Shown here piece after piece: positions 42,619 to 53,283 of a DNA stretch of 62,450 bases. Both the position numbers and the translations under genes were made by a program. The notes under the pieces were generated by a model, which saw only the letters and a program-made list of their open reading frames with translations, was not told the DNA's origin and did no database searches. Source of the DNA: Acidisarcina polymorpha (GTDB lineage: Bacteria > Acidobacteriota > Terriglobia > Terriglobales > Acidobacteriaceae); assembly GCF_003330725.1 (NCBI RefSeq), contig NZ_CP030841.1, forward strand, positions 1 to 62,450, given 5' to 3'. The stretch's first letter is position 1, and the number at the start of each line of letters is the position of its first letter.

Positions 42619-45600
42619 ATGCTCAATATCTCCAAGGCGCTGAGTTCGAGCCAGGCGCAGACGTATCACAAGCTGGAATTTACCTCGGAAGCGGCGAACT
42701 ACTACAAGCAGGACGGTGCGGTCGCAGGCGAGTGGCAGGGACAGCTTGCGGCCAAGATGGGACTGAGCGGAACCGTTACCCCTGAGGAGTTCGCCCGCCT
42801 CACTGAAGGCCTCCATCCCCAGACTGGCGAGCAGATGGTCAAGCATCGCGAGGCCCAGGAGTACACCAACGCGGACGGCTCGACCACCAAAGCGGTCGAG
42901 CACCGCGCCGGGTGGGACGCTACCTTTTCCGCACCGAAATCGGTTTCCTTGACCGCTCTCGTAGGCGGCGACGAGCGGGTCAGGGAGGCCCACCGGGAGG
43001 CGGTCACCGCCGCGCTTACCGAGCTTGAACGGTACACACAGGCGCGGATCGGCGGCAACAACCCCGCCGAAACGACCAGCCAATTTATTGCCGCAAAGTT
43101 CGAGCATGACACCGCCCGACCCGTCGATGGCTATGCCGCACCCCAGCTCCACACCCACGCCGTCATCTTCAATGTGACGGAGCGAGCGGACGGCTTCGAA
43201 GGCGGGAAACAGACCCGCGCTCTCCAGGAGCGCGCCTTCTTCGACTCGCAGAACTTCGCGACCGCCGTCTACCAGTCCGCGCTCACCTATCGGCTCCGCA
43301 ATCTCGGATATGAGATCGAGCCGGGGAAGAGCGGAGCGCCCGAGATCAAGGGCTACTCACAGGAGTATCTGGACGCCTCAAGTCCGCGCTCCCAACAAAT
43401 CAAAGATCACCTCGAACGGACAGGCCAGAGCGGCGCGGAGGCGGCCCAGATCGCCGCCCACGCGACCCGCGACAGCAAGCAAATTCTTACGCCTGAACAG
43501 GTGCTTGCCGCCCATCGCGAGATCGCCGAGTCCTTCGGCAATGAAGCCGCCACAGTTGTGGCCGAGGCGCGAGAACGCGCCCAGAAGCGCATCCAGAATC
43601 CCGTAGCCCAGACAGACGAAACCGCCAGGGAATCCATCCGGGCAAAAGAGGCGGTCACCTACGCGCGGAGCAGCAACTTCGAGCGCGAGGCGGTCGTTGA
43701 CGAGCGGGCACTGATGCGGGACGCGCTGCGTCACGGCATGGGCGAAACCACCTACCCACAGATTCGGGCCGAGTTCGAGAGCCGCCGGAGCCGAGGTGAT
43801 TTTGTCCGCATCGAGGGTGAGAAATACGATTCAGGACGGAAGTTCACCACCCCGGAGACCATCGCCAGTGAACGCGCGAACGTGGCCCATGTCATGCGCG
43901 GCCAGCAGCTCGTCGATCCTCTGATGGATGAAGAACACGCCGCCGCACATGCCTCCCGCAAGACCTTCCTCAATACCTCACAGCGGGCCGCGATTCAGGA
44001 GGTGCTCACCTCTCCCGACCGCATCCACGGCCTGCAGGGGCTCGCCGGAACGGGCAAAACCACCGTGCTTTCAAGCATTCGCGAGGGCGCCGAAAGCGCA
44101 GGATACTCAGTTGTTGGCTTCGCTCCCACGTCAAGGGCGGCCGCCCAGCTCCGCGAGGCCGGCATCGCCGCGACGACCCTCCAAAGCTTTCTCGCCCGAG
44201 GCAATCAGGGCCAGCCGGCGGGTGATCCTGCCAGCCAACATCTCTATCTACTCGACGAATCGAGTCTTGCCAGCACCAAACAGATGCGCGCCTTTCTCGA
44301 CAAGATCCACCCGCAGGACCGCATCCTCGTCATCGGCGACACCCGCCAGCATCAAGGCGTCGACGCCGGGCGGCCTTTCGAGCAGATGCAGGACGCCGGA
44401 ATGCGGACCTCCCGGCTCGATCAAATCATGCGCCAGAAAGACCCTGAGCTTCTCAAAGCTGTCGAGCTTCTCGCGACCGAAAAGACCGTCGAAGGCGTAC
44501 GCCTTCTCGGAGAACAAGGCCGCGTCACCGAAGTCAAAGACGGCAACGAACGCGTCCGCGCGATTGCGCAAGACTACGTGGCGAATCCCGAAAACACCAT
44601 CGTCGTCTCCCCCGACAACCGCAGCCGTCAGGCGATCAACCAGGCGATCCGGACCGAGTTACAGTCGGCCGGCTCCCTCGCCACCGACGACCGCGAATTC
44701 CGCATCCTCGCCCACCGCTCCGATATGACCGGAGCCGATCGTGAGTGGGCGGCCCGATACCAACCCGGCGACATTCTCAAATACACGAGCGGCAGCAAGC
44801 TCTATGACATCGACCGGGAAACAACAGCCAGGGTCGTTTCCGTCCAGGCCCGCGACAACACTCTGACGGTTGAGCGCGAGGATGGGCAAGCCGTCACCTA
44901 CGATCCCAAGCGGCTGAGAGGCGCGAACGTTTACCGGGAAATCACGCGGGAATTCGCCACCGGCGACCGTGTTCAGTTCACCGCGGCCGACAAAACGCTT
45001 GCCGTGAACAACCGCGACCTTGGCACCATTGTCAGGCTCGACGACGCCGGGATCGCCGTTCGGATCGACGGCAAGGAGGAGCGTGTCGTCTCCTTCGATC
45101 CCGCCAAGATGCGGCACTTCGATCATGGCTATGCCGTGACTTCCCATAGTTCCCAGGGACTCACCGAGGGCCGCGTCATCGCGAACATCGACACGAACTC
45201 TTCCCGTTCGCTCATCAATACTCGGCTCGCCTATGTCGCGATCTCGCGCGCTTCGGACGACGCCCGCATTTATACCAACGACCGAGAAACGCTGGGGACG
45301 CGCCTGGCGACTGAAACCAGCAAGACCGCCGCAGTCGATTTCCGCCAAAACACGGCCGAGGCGAAACAGGCCGCTTGGCCGGCCGCTACCAACCAGTATG
45401 CCGATCCCAACCATCGCATCGCGGCGGTCGCCCTCGCCTACGCCGAGCGGCCCGACAGTACCGTCGTGGTCGCCCCAGACCGTGTCGAACGTCGAGAACT
45501 GAACCAGCTCATCCGCTCTGACCTCCAATCCCAGGGGCGCGTCGCGCCCGACAGCGTCGCTCTCATCGTCCATGCCGAGAAAACCCTGAGCGATCCTAGA

Positions 45601-47373
45601 ATCGCCGCTCAGTACGCGCCCGGCGATGTCATCCAGTACCGGCAAGCGAGTCCGACCATCGACGGAATACCGCACAACAGCATCGCGGCGGTGTTATCGG
45701 TGGACGCCAGAAACAACACCCTGACTGTTCAAACTCCAGGCGGAGATGTGGCCACCTACGATCCGCACCTTTCGAGAACGATGACCGCCGAGAGTACCGT
45801 CTTTCGTCAGGAGCAGCGCGAAATCGCCAAAGGCGACCGCGTCCAGTTCACCCGCACGGATGCCGACCTCGGCATCCGCAGAGGCGAACTGGGGACGGTT
45901 ACGGCGATCGACCCGAGCAATCTCGAAGTACGGCTCGACAAAGGTTCGCTCGTCAAGCTCACCGCCGACCAGGCCCGCCACATCGAACATGGCTACGCAA
46001 TCGAGAGCGTTAAGGCCGGAGCTCCGGAGCGAGTACTCTTCACCCACGACACCGCGTCGGTCGACCGGGAGATCGCCGTGCTCTCCCGAAAAGGCCGCGA
46101 AGTCAATCTCTACATCTCCGATAGCCCAGCGGCCAGGAACCAGGAAACCCCAGTCCGGGATTCACCAAGACACCCCCCGCCCGCACCGGCTGAGACGCCC
46201 AGCCAAGCAGTCCCAAATCAAAAATTCCAAAGCACCGCCGTCTCTCTAGAACTCCAGCAATTCGAGAAATACCACGACGCCGTGCAGGCCGAGCGTTACC
46301 GCGTCACCTCGATCAAGATGCTGCCCGACGGCCAGAACAAGATTTTCATCCTCGATAAGGACAAGCAGACCGGGGTGACCAGAGGCTTCACGCCCGAGGA
46401 GATCGCCCAGCGCATCCCGGAGATGCAACGCCTTCAGCGTCGGGGCGAGAATATCTATTACACGCCCCTTTCAGACAACAAGCACCACATCCTGATCGAC
46501 GACGTTAACCGACCTAAATTCGCGAAGCTGATCGCGGACGGCTACAGGCCCGCCGCCCTGATCGAGAGCAGTCCCGGCAATTATCAGGCCATCCTTACCC
46601 TGCCCAAGCTGGGAACGGCCTTCGACCGCGAGGTCGCGAACCGCCTGACCGTCGAGCTCAATCGGGAGTACGGAGACCCGAAGCTCTCCGGCGCCATCCA
46701 TCCGCACCGTGCCCCCGGCTTTGAGAACCGAAAACCCAAGCATATGCGGGAGGACGGCAGTTATCCGGAGGTTCGTCTGCTCAAGGCCGAACGCCGCGAA
46801 GACGGCAAGGCGCTCGAAATGACCCGCGCGATCGACGTCGACTATACCCAGCGGGCCGAAAAGCACACCCGAGAAGCAGGCCTGCGTCACGCCGCCGTCT
46901 CCTCAGGGCAAGCCAAGGACCTCTCCCAGGTTTACGACGTGCATCGCAACGACATTCTGGCCCGTCAGAAAGGCGACATCGACTACTCCCGGCTCGACAG
47001 TATGATCGCGCTCCGCATGAGGGCCACCCACCACGACCGGAGCGCTATCGAGGCGGCCATCCTTGACGGCGCTCCGCGTAGCCGCCCCGCCGACGCCAAC
47101 CACAATCATCAATGGGAGTATTACGCCCAGCGGACGGCCGACAGCGCCTACACACCGCAGGCGGACAAACAACTGGAATCTCTTGCCAAGTACGCGAAAC
47201 ACTGGGCGCGGCTCGAAGCGCGCGGGTCGCAGGACGACAATAGCCAGCGCAACCAACCGCCCCAGTTCGAGCCGGCAGCTCTGTCTCCCGCCCCTTCCGC
47301 GACGACCGGCAACAGCGACGCCGCGCTCATGCCGCCCGAGCGCGTCTCCCACCGGCCGAGGATTCGCCACTAA
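42619..47373 (+). CDS. MobF relaxase with helicase and primase-like regions
   Basis: The 1584-residue product has an N-terminal TrwC relaxase: Tyr16 and Tyr28/29 as nick-tyrosine candidates, and the HUH metal site His163 (KFEHDTAR), His178 and His180 (PQLHTHAVIFN). A RecD/TraI-like SF1 helicase follows from about 440 (Walker A GLAGTGKT 474-481, LLDESSLAS, GYAVTSHSSQGLT near 840), then two repeated beta regions (each with KGDRVQFT or TGDRVQFT). From about 1205 a RepB/AEP-primase-like domain has HHILIDDVNR, IESSPGNYQAILTLPK and HRAPGFENRKPKH. Relaxase and helicase process and unwind the transferred strand; the primase-like part could prime it in the recipient. The full three-part fusion is unusually long. 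Confidence 0.9.
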   Translation: MLNISKALSSSQAQTYHKLEFTSEAANYYKQDGAVAGEWQGQLAAKMGLSGTVTPEEFARLTEGLHPQTGEQMVKHREAQEYTNADGSTTKAVEHRAGWDATFSAPKSVSLTALVGGDERVREAHREAVTAALTELERYTQARIGGNNPAETTSQFIAAKFEHDTARPVDGYAAPQLHTHAVIFNVTERADGFEGGKQTRALQERAFFDSQNFATAVYQSALTYRLRNLGYEIEPGKSGAPEIKGYSQEYLDASSPRSQQIKDHLERTGQSGAEAAQIAAHATRDSKQILTPEQVLAAHREIAESFGNEAATVVAEARERAQKRIQNPVAQTDETARESIRAKEAVTYARSSNFEREAVVDERALMRDALRHGMGETTYPQIRAEFESRRSRGDFVRIEGEKYDSGRKFTTPETIASERANVAHVMRGQQLVDPLMDEEHAAAHASRKTFLNTSQRAAIQEVLTSPDRIHGLQGLAGTGKTTVLSSIREGAESAGYSVVGFAPTSRAAAQLREAGIAATTLQSFLARGNQGQPAGDPASQHLYLLDESSLASTKQMRAFLDKIHPQDRILVIGDTRQHQGVDAGRPFEQMQDAGMRTSRLDQIMRQKDPELLKAVELLATEKTVEGVRLLGEQGRVTEVKDGNERVRAIAQDYVANPENTIVVSPDNRSRQAINQAIRTELQSAGSLATDDREFRILAHRSDMTGADREWAARYQPGDILKYTSGSKLYDIDRETTARVVSVQARDNTLTVEREDGQAVTYDPKRLRGANVYREITREFATGDRVQFTAADKTLAVNNRDLGTIVRLDDAGIAVRIDGKEERVVSFDPAKMRHFDHGYAVTSHSSQGLTEGRVIANIDTNSSRSLINTRLAYVAISRASDDARIYTNDRETLGTRLATETSKTAAVDFRQNTAEAKQAAWPAATNQYADPNHRIAAVALAYAERPDSTVVVAPDRVERRELNQLIRSDLQSQGRVAPDSVALIVHAEKTLSDPRIAAQYAPGDVIQYRQASPTIDGIPHNSIAAVLSVDARNNTLTVQTPGGDVATYDPHLSRTMTAESTVFRQEQREIAKGDRVQFTRTDADLGIRRGELGTVTAIDPSNLEVRLDKGSLVKLTADQARHIEHGYAIESVKAGAPERVLFTHDTASVDREIAVLSRKGREVNLYISDSPAARNQETPVRDSPRHPPPAPAETPSQAVPNQKFQSTAVSLELQQFEKYHDAVQAERYRVTSIKMLPDGQNKIFILDKDKQTGVTRGFTPEEIAQRIPEMQRLQRRGENIYYTPLSDNKHHILIDDVNRPKFAKLIADGYRPAALIESSPGNYQAILTLPKLGTAFDREVANRLTVELNREYGDPKLSGAIHPHRAPGFENRKPKHMREDGSYPEVRLLKAERREDGKALEMTRAIDVDYTQRAEKHTREAGLRHAAVSSGQAKDLSQVYDVHRNDILARQKGDIDYSRLDSMIALRMRATHHDRSAIEAAILDGAPRSRPADANHNHQWEYYAQRTADSAYTPQADKQLESLAKYAKHWARLEARGSQDDNSQRNQPPQFEPAALSPAPSATTGNSDAALMPPERVSHRPRIRH

Positions 47374-47710
47374 CCAACGCCAGGTCACTGCGACGAGTGA
47401 ACAATAGCGGCGACATCAGCTGGCACAAGAACAGAGTCTTCATCAGCGAAGTATTCCCTTCGAAGAGTTGGGCGTCGAGTTGATCACACCGGGGTTCTAC
47501 ATGGTCTTCTTTCGTGGAAATCGGAGAATTCAGCTCTGAAGAGCTGCGCTTCAGAGCAGCGCGAAGAGTGCTCTGAGCCTGTCGATGAGTGCAAGAAGGC
47601 CGCCTGATCACGGCGACCTCACAGAGCCTTGAAGAAGAATGGGGTTGCCGGATTGATCTGGCAATTCCTTGTCCATATTTCCGGCCAGGCCTTTTCAAAC
47701 GGGAACGCTT
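47374..47710. other. intergenic between convergent genes, no gene seen
   Basis: The relaxase gene and the LolA-like gene converge here. Several AGAGC and CTCTGAAG inverted pieces near 47535-47575 could form hairpins, but none has a clear T-tract. No credible coding frame is seen. Confidence 0.4.
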
Positions 47711-48505
47711 TTACTTCCCCCCGGATGGCTGTGGCATGTTGAATAATCCGGCATCAATCGCTGGATTCAGTTCGACTTGCTGAATTTGCATCTCGAATAC
47801 GGACTGGCCTGCAACCCTCACATCCAGCGAATAGGGCAGCGTAACACCGTTTAGTTTTCGATACTTGGTGGGATAGCTCTCGATAAGCTGCACAGCTCCC
47901 GCTTGCTGGATTTGAGTCGACGTTTTCGCGATCATAAAGGTGTTTTGATCGATATAGTAGTCAAAAGCATTGCCGTCGGACCATTTAGCTCTTAAATGAT
48001 AAACCTTGCTGCCGTTTACTTCATCATTGCCTATCATTTGTATCGTTTGGCCAGCAACCATTGCACGCAGATATCCGAGGGTAGAATCCATTTGGGGGGA
48101 AGACAGACTGCTAGCCGTAGATTGCTCCAAGACTAAGGGCGCGGCACCCCCCGTTTGAGGGTCTACGGCCCAAGCAGTAGTTCCATCAAAGCCGGAGACA
48201 ACTTTCCCCGTCGTCGAAGTAGTCACTGTGTGCATGAGATTTGGTCGCTTCATCGTGATGACTACAGACCTCTCAGCCGTATCGGAGCCAAACGTGGCAC
48301 TTGCCGTCAATCGGATTTCTTCGATTTGCTTGAGCACGTCCTGTCCTCCGACGGCCGCTTCATTCCCAGCTATTACCTGATCGACTGTCGGACTTTGGGA
48401 CGAAGCTATCGACGTACAGCAACCCACGAGCAACAATACCCAAATCGTCTTAATTGCAAGGTTGGTGAATATAGAAAGGTGATGTCGCGTCATCGAATAC
48501 CTCAT
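47711..48505 (-). CDS. LolA-like secreted protein
   Basis: The 264-residue product has an N-terminal signal (IWVLLLVGCCTSIASSQS, with a Cys-Cys that could alternatively be a lipobox). The mature part resembles LolA/LppX-type carriers: VIAGNEAAVGGQDVLKQIEE, TVTTSTTGKVVSGFDGTTAW, then KVYHLRAKWSDGNAFDYYID and NTFMIAKTSTQ. Such folds bind lipids or act as envelope chaperones. Its ATG overlaps the stop of the 1526-aa gene, so the two are coupled. Confidence 0.65.
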   Translation of the reverse strand: MRYSMTRHHLSIFTNLAIKTIWVLLLVGCCTSIASSQSPTVDQVIAGNEAAVGGQDVLKQIEEIRLTASATFGSDTAERSVVITMKRPNLMHTVTTSTTGKVVSGFDGTTAWAVDPQTGGAAPLVLEQSTASSLSSPQMDSTLGYLRAMVAGQTIQMIGNDEVNGSKVYHLRAKWSDGNAFDYYIDQNTFMIAKTSTQIQQAGAVQLIESYPTKYRKLNGVTLPYSLDVRVAGQSVFEMQIQQVELNPAIDAGLFNMPQPSGGK

Positions 48506-51500
48506 TGAGAAACTCTCGAAATGTTGGAAGATCCCCTCGCGTGAATCTCAAAAAACGTAGTCCTGTCCCTGTCGCGGAATACCGGACCCGTGACACGCAG
48601 CGTATCCCCAATTTTCCAACTTTCGTGGCTGCTATCGAAGCGCTCATCGCCCTCATGAAGGTACTCAATCCGGACATATCGAGGGCCATGTATTCCGGTT
48701 ACGTCACCTGGGACAATAGTCCTTCCACCCACGTCCACGCTATTCACCTCCAAATCGAGGCTCACATAGACGTCGTGACCAGGACTCGGGTTGTTGCGAA
48801 GTACTCCTGTGACTGTCACGTTCCCGAGATCCGGGATCGAATCCCACCCGGAATACCCACGCATTTTGGCAAAGGGAGTCGTCAGGAATACGTCCCACCC
48901 GCACTCCTTCTCCCCCCCGGATGACACACAACCGGGGGTATTGATGTTTGTTCTCATTCCCTGTACGAAATACTCACCTCCGCTCATTCCACGTACGGGA
49001 TTTTCCCACTCAGAGTGCCCCTGCCTTAACCGGCCATAGCCGTTGTTGAAGGTCACGTAGTCTCGTCCATTGACAACGAGGGTTACGCTGTCAGGTTTCC
49101 ATTGCCCAGGCAGCGGAATGTCGATCCCAGGGACGATGTTATCGATTAAAGTTTTAAGGTCAGAGATCGCGCTATCTAGACCGTCTGCCAATTTATTTAG
49201 CGCGTCATATTCAAGTTGATCTGCGGTCAACAATGTTTGTTTCGTTACTTGAAGTTGCGCATCTGTCGCTTCGGCGGCCACTGCTGCCTGAACCTTTATC
49301 GCGAATGCAGCGGCATCAGCAGTAGCGTTATTAAAATCTTTCTCAAGCTGTGTAACCTTATCATTTAGTTGTTGGATGAGAGGGTTTACAGCGCACACAA
49401 GTTTGTTCGTTATCAAGCAAGCAGGACCAAAAGCCATGCAAAGACCAATTTGCACCTTTTCGTTATGGCAAACCTGGCCTGGCAATGTAAGAAGTTGGTG
49501 TCGAATATCAACGATCTGGTTTTGGATATCTGTGACTTTGTGAGTGAGGTTTGCCCCTTGATCAATTATTGCCTGCGCTTGCTTAATGGCGTCTTGAAGT
49601 TTACCGATTTCATTGGCAATGAAGTCGATTGCCCGTTTCTGCAGTTGAAGTTGCTGGCGATCAAGTTGGATCTGGGCTGACATTGTGTTAAGTGCATCCG
49701 AAGGCTTTGTGGGCAACGTTTGTCCGAGGTCCACCGTTGAGTCTGGTCCGTTAGCAACGCCACAAATTTTGGGGAGCCAGATGCCTTTTTTCTCCAATCT
49801 CACTTTGACTATATCTCCAACATAGAGCGGAACCGGGCTTGGGACGAGAGCCGAGCAGTCTCCTCCGTCTACTGTCTTTGGGTCGTCGATAGTTACAGTC
49901 GTCGTAGCTCCTCTGCTGAAATCCCCTTTTCCGCTGATCAGCCACGCCTTAGGGCCAATGTCTAGCCAAATATCATCCGGCTTACCCAACAAAGGATCGT
50001 TATCGCTCGCCAAAAGATCGTTACTAGTCGTGATCCGAGCAGCAAGGGTGGTAACAACCTCGCATGGCGATATCAGCTTATCCGCATCCGTGGGGGGGAG
50101 ATGAGCTAGGCACCCTTTCGTGAATGGTATTCCCTCGATGGTAGTATCTGCCCCGAGAGTGCCGGACACCACACTAGCGCGCTCCACATTTAATTCGGCT
50201 CCAGTGCCTCCCGCCAGAGGCAGGCCGAAAACTGTCGTATCGCGGGCGAGCGTGGCATAATTTACGTGGCCAGTTCCGTCGAATGTCGCAGGTGAGTTGA
50301 CCGCGATAGGGATGTTACTTACTAACATAATGCGGTTCGGCGCGACGATTTCCTGTACTTTGCCAGTGGGCCGTCGCGATAAGACCTTATACTCATCTGC
50401 CGGTAGCTCGGACAACATATTATAAGAGCCAAACTGTTCTCCTTTCACGCTGAGTGAATTCCAAAGTAAAGGACTGGCTGTACTAGCTGAAATATTTGCG
50501 CTTAGTTCGCCGTTTCGAAGAGTGACCTTCGGAGTGGCCCGATACTTCATCAGCGAAAAATGCACGGAAAGGCGTCCGTCGCCAACGGGGAACGCGCCCT
50601 TATCGACAAAGTTCAGAGGGCTTTTAGAGTTAGAGTCGTATGTCGATGGTGCGATCAGACTCAGCAATCGTCCGTTCGTTGCACCTAGTATCTTGCCGGG
50701 GCTCAAAGCGAGATGAAGCGTAGGTAGCGGGCCGGATATACCTCCGTCGCTCTCTAGTTGCAAGTGCTCAGAGACAATACGTGAGCTGGGACCGACCGGG
50801 AGACTGGTGTCGGCATCGAGCCCGACCTGTCCGCCAGAAACATTCGCGGATAACGCTAGAGTACCGGAGACGTTTCCGGTGACGGATCTGGTGAGCAGTC
50901 CGTCCAAATGCCCATCTGCGAGAGTGACCGAGGATGTTGGCGCGAAAATTGCTTGACCGGAATTGAAATCGGCGCTGAGATGGAGCCCCCCGACGATTCC
51001 GGCATCCGAGAAATCAGCGGTCTTATCTGAGGTCGGGTTTTCTATCATAGCTCCGATCTTAGGAGCGATTGTCAGCGATGGCGAAACGACTGTGCTCTTA
51101 GAAGTGTCGATATTTAAGGACAATGCAGAAAGCGGTCCGATGAGCCCAGAGCTCGATGAAATGTTCAATGCGTCAAATGTTAGGCTCCCGTGAGAGGTAG
51201 CCACGAGCGTTGATCCATAGAACGGTATTGACCCCGCCCCGGTATCAAGTTGCCCACTCACAGTTCCAGTGAAGTGCGAATTCCCATTGGTGGTTATCGC
51301 AAGATGCGCGTGGCCTGACGTGATGGGTAATTGTCCGTTCGTGCCAAAATCGAGCTTGCCGGTGATCATGGGTGCATCGACGGTGAAATCGCCGTGTGGG
51401 CCAGGCTGATTGGTAATAAAAGCAAATTGATTGGGAGTGCGGATGTGAAGAGCTGTACCCGCGCCGATTTGCAAATTGAATCGTGTCTCAACGCTAATAC

Positions 51501-53082
51501 TGCTATTCGTCGCGATCCCAATCTCGCCGGCCGGGATTGGCCCGGTGATCTGTGGCTCGCTGGACGTGTGGATGGAGAGGCTGCCGAGAGTGGCGGTTCC
51601 TTCTCCTAGATACAGACGAGCGCCTGCACCAAAGGTCAGTAATCCTGCGGACACCGCGATATTGCCTGGAGCGAATGCGGCGTCTACGCTGGGATCGGAT
51701 GAATCAACCCAAGAGGCGGAATTGAACGTAAGGATAGATTGCTGTTCTGTGAAGGTCCAAAAATCTGTAGTATCCATCGCAAGTGTTGCTTGGGTATTCA
51801 AGAGTGACGACTGGGCTATGCCGAGTACTAGTAGGCCGTAACCCGCGTTTGTTATTCCAAATTGCAGGTCGTTCGCCTTTATCGCCCCTCCTCCGCCTGC
51901 CGCCACAATGCTACTTCGGTTCCCGTCAAATCCGAGCGCAATCTTAGACCCGGGTGTGAGAGTCGCATTCAAGGTGCCGGCATGCAATAAAACATGCGAA
52001 GTCTTCCCAAGACTTGACTGGCCAAATTCCAAAGTGGAGACTTGAAGGTCCTTGCCCGAACTGATTTTCAGCTCCGTTCCGCCTCCGGCCAGACATCCCC
52101 CACCGAGATCAGCGGCGAAACTTCCAATCGACGCTTCCAGATAACCGGATTTACCCACATAGGACAAGGAAGTCCAGGTTATCGGGACACTGCTCGAAAA
52201 TGTCAGGTCGGGATCGCAACGTCCGATCTTTCTCGCGCCTATAGGTAAAGTTGTTGAAGATCCGAGGACAAACTCCAATCCGTCTCTTTGAGGTTCTTGC
52301 AATGTCGCTGAAGAAAAGATAAACGGACCTTTCGATAGACCCCTACCTAATAGCAGTACACTCAATTGGGGAGGGATCTTGATGTTCGAAAGCAAGGGGG
52401 AATAAAAGCCTATAGGCTCACCGGATTCGTGACCACGGCGATCAAAATTGGTGATTAGGCCCCCGTCAGGGGCATATAGACTCCCGACAGTTCCATCGCG
52501 CCCATAGACTATCTTCCCGATCTTCAGAAACCCAGGCGCTGGCGTGTCGACGGCAAGCTGAAGAGATATGGGGTGGTCAGAAAAGTCCAGTGCCAACTTT
52601 TTCCAACCTTCGGCTTGGAGTGAAAAATCCACTCGGACGGTTGTGTTCGGGTCGATATGCCAAACTCCTGCCTGTCCAAATTTGTCGCTTGCGGTGCGTC
52701 CATCAAATCCCTGCAATGTTAAATGTAAGTTGCCTGTTCCACTCTGTGCCGAAGTTATGAGAGCCGTGTAAATGTCGTTGGCAGTGTCACCGGATCTCAA
52801 CGGGCGCCGCTGAGTCAGTGATGGGTCTTGTGGCGACGCCAAAGTTGAAAGGGCTAGGCACAATGACACGACGACCGAAACTCGGGAACAAAGTGATCGT
52901 GCGGAAGGCATACCGGAGCCTACATTTAAAAGGAAAACTTGACAAGGGAGGAATTTCTCACATAATTCCGGGTTGCGCAGCAATTCCAGACTGTTGTTAG
53001 TAAGACCTGACCAGATGGATGTGGGCGGCTGCGTGAATACCGGCGGTGCGGGCATACTATTGGGAAATCGCTTAGCAGCCAT
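48502..53082 (-). CDS. giant envelope protein of unknown function
   Basis: The 1526-residue reading starts at ATG 53082 behind AGGAG. A second ATG at 52911 begins a much better signal peptide (SRVSVVVSLCLALSTLASPQ) with a weaker site, so the 1469-residue form may be the exported one. Residues about 150-1050 are low in charge and beta-rich with recurring Ser-Gly-(x)-Leu turns, resembling AsmA/TamB-like or adhesin beta stacks without a clear match. A coiled coil follows (QLDRQQLQLQKRAIDFIANE onward) with a Cys-containing pair of helices. The C-terminal beta domain ends in an OB-like stretch (GDTLRVTGPVFRDRDRTTFF). Coupled to the LolA-like gene. Confidence 0.6.
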   Translation of the reverse strand: MAAKRFPNSMPAPPVFTQPPTSIWSGLTNNSLELLRNPELCEKFLPCQVFLLNVGSGMPSARSLCSRVSVVVSLCLALSTLASPQDPSLTQRRPLRSGDTANDIYTALITSAQSGTGNLHLTLQGFDGRTASDKFGQAGVWHIDPNTTVRVDFSLQAEGWKKLALDFSDHPISLQLAVDTPAPGFLKIGKIVYGRDGTVGSLYAPDGGLITNFDRRGHESGEPIGFYSPLLSNIKIPPQLSVLLLGRGLSKGPFIFSSATLQEPQRDGLEFVLGSSTTLPIGARKIGRCDPDLTFSSSVPITWTSLSYVGKSGYLEASIGSFAADLGGGCLAGGGTELKISSGKDLQVSTLEFGQSSLGKTSHVLLHAGTLNATLTPGSKIALGFDGNRSSIVAAGGGGAIKANDLQFGITNAGYGLLVLGIAQSSLLNTQATLAMDTTDFWTFTEQQSILTFNSASWVDSSDPSVDAAFAPGNIAVSAGLLTFGAGARLYLGEGTATLGSLSIHTSSEPQITGPIPAGEIGIATNSSISVETRFNLQIGAGTALHIRTPNQFAFITNQPGPHGDFTVDAPMITGKLDFGTNGQLPITSGHAHLAITTNGNSHFTGTVSGQLDTGAGSIPFYGSTLVATSHGSLTFDALNISSSSGLIGPLSALSLNIDTSKSTVVSPSLTIAPKIGAMIENPTSDKTADFSDAGIVGGLHLSADFNSGQAIFAPTSSVTLADGHLDGLLTRSVTGNVSGTLALSANVSGGQVGLDADTSLPVGPSSRIVSEHLQLESDGGISGPLPTLHLALSPGKILGATNGRLLSLIAPSTYDSNSKSPLNFVDKGAFPVGDGRLSVHFSLMKYRATPKVTLRNGELSANISASTASPLLWNSLSVKGEQFGSYNMLSELPADEYKVLSRRPTGKVQEIVAPNRIMLVSNIPIAVNSPATFDGTGHVNYATLARDTTVFGLPLAGGTGAELNVERASVVSGTLGADTTIEGIPFTKGCLAHLPPTDADKLISPCEVVTTLAARITTSNDLLASDNDPLLGKPDDIWLDIGPKAWLISGKGDFSRGATTTVTIDDPKTVDGGDCSALVPSPVPLYVGDIVKVRLEKKGIWLPKICGVANGPDSTVDLGQTLPTKPSDALNTMSAQIQLDRQQLQLQKRAIDFIANEIGKLQDAIKQAQAIIDQGANLTHKVTDIQNQIVDIRHQLLTLPGQVCHNEKVQIGLCMAFGPACLITNKLVCAVNPLIQQLNDKVTQLEKDFNNATADAAAFAIKVQAAVAAEATDAQLQVTKQTLLTADQLEYDALNKLADGLDSAISDLKTLIDNIVPGIDIPLPGQWKPDSVTLVVNGRDYVTFNNGYGRLRQGHSEWENPVRGMSGGEYFVQGMRTNINTPGCVSSGGEKECGWDVFLTTPFAKMRGYSGWDSIPDLGNVTVTGVLRNNPSPGHDVYVSLDLEVNSVDVGGRTIVPGDVTGIHGPRYVRIEYLHEGDERFDSSHESWKIGDTLRVTGPVFRDRDRTTFFEIHARGSSNISRVSQ

Positions 53083-53283
53083 TTAGCTCTCCTAATGAGA
53101 GTGAAACTCTGTTCTAAATCCCCTGAGTACCTCAGTAGCGTACCAAGACCCAAATTACCTCTTCCTGTTACTTCGGCCCTTGGCAATTCTGACGTTCCCA
53201 CCAAATGGCCCCTTGTGCGTGTGGGCAAGCTTAGCGCAAAGATGTTTCCCTGTCCATGAATGTTGCTGAGTTCGCAACACTGA

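Noticed and set aside
44659-45675. 338-residue minus frame opposite the relaxase
   Set aside because: Lies wholly within the MobF relaxase gene, whose domains are continuous here; caused by high GC.
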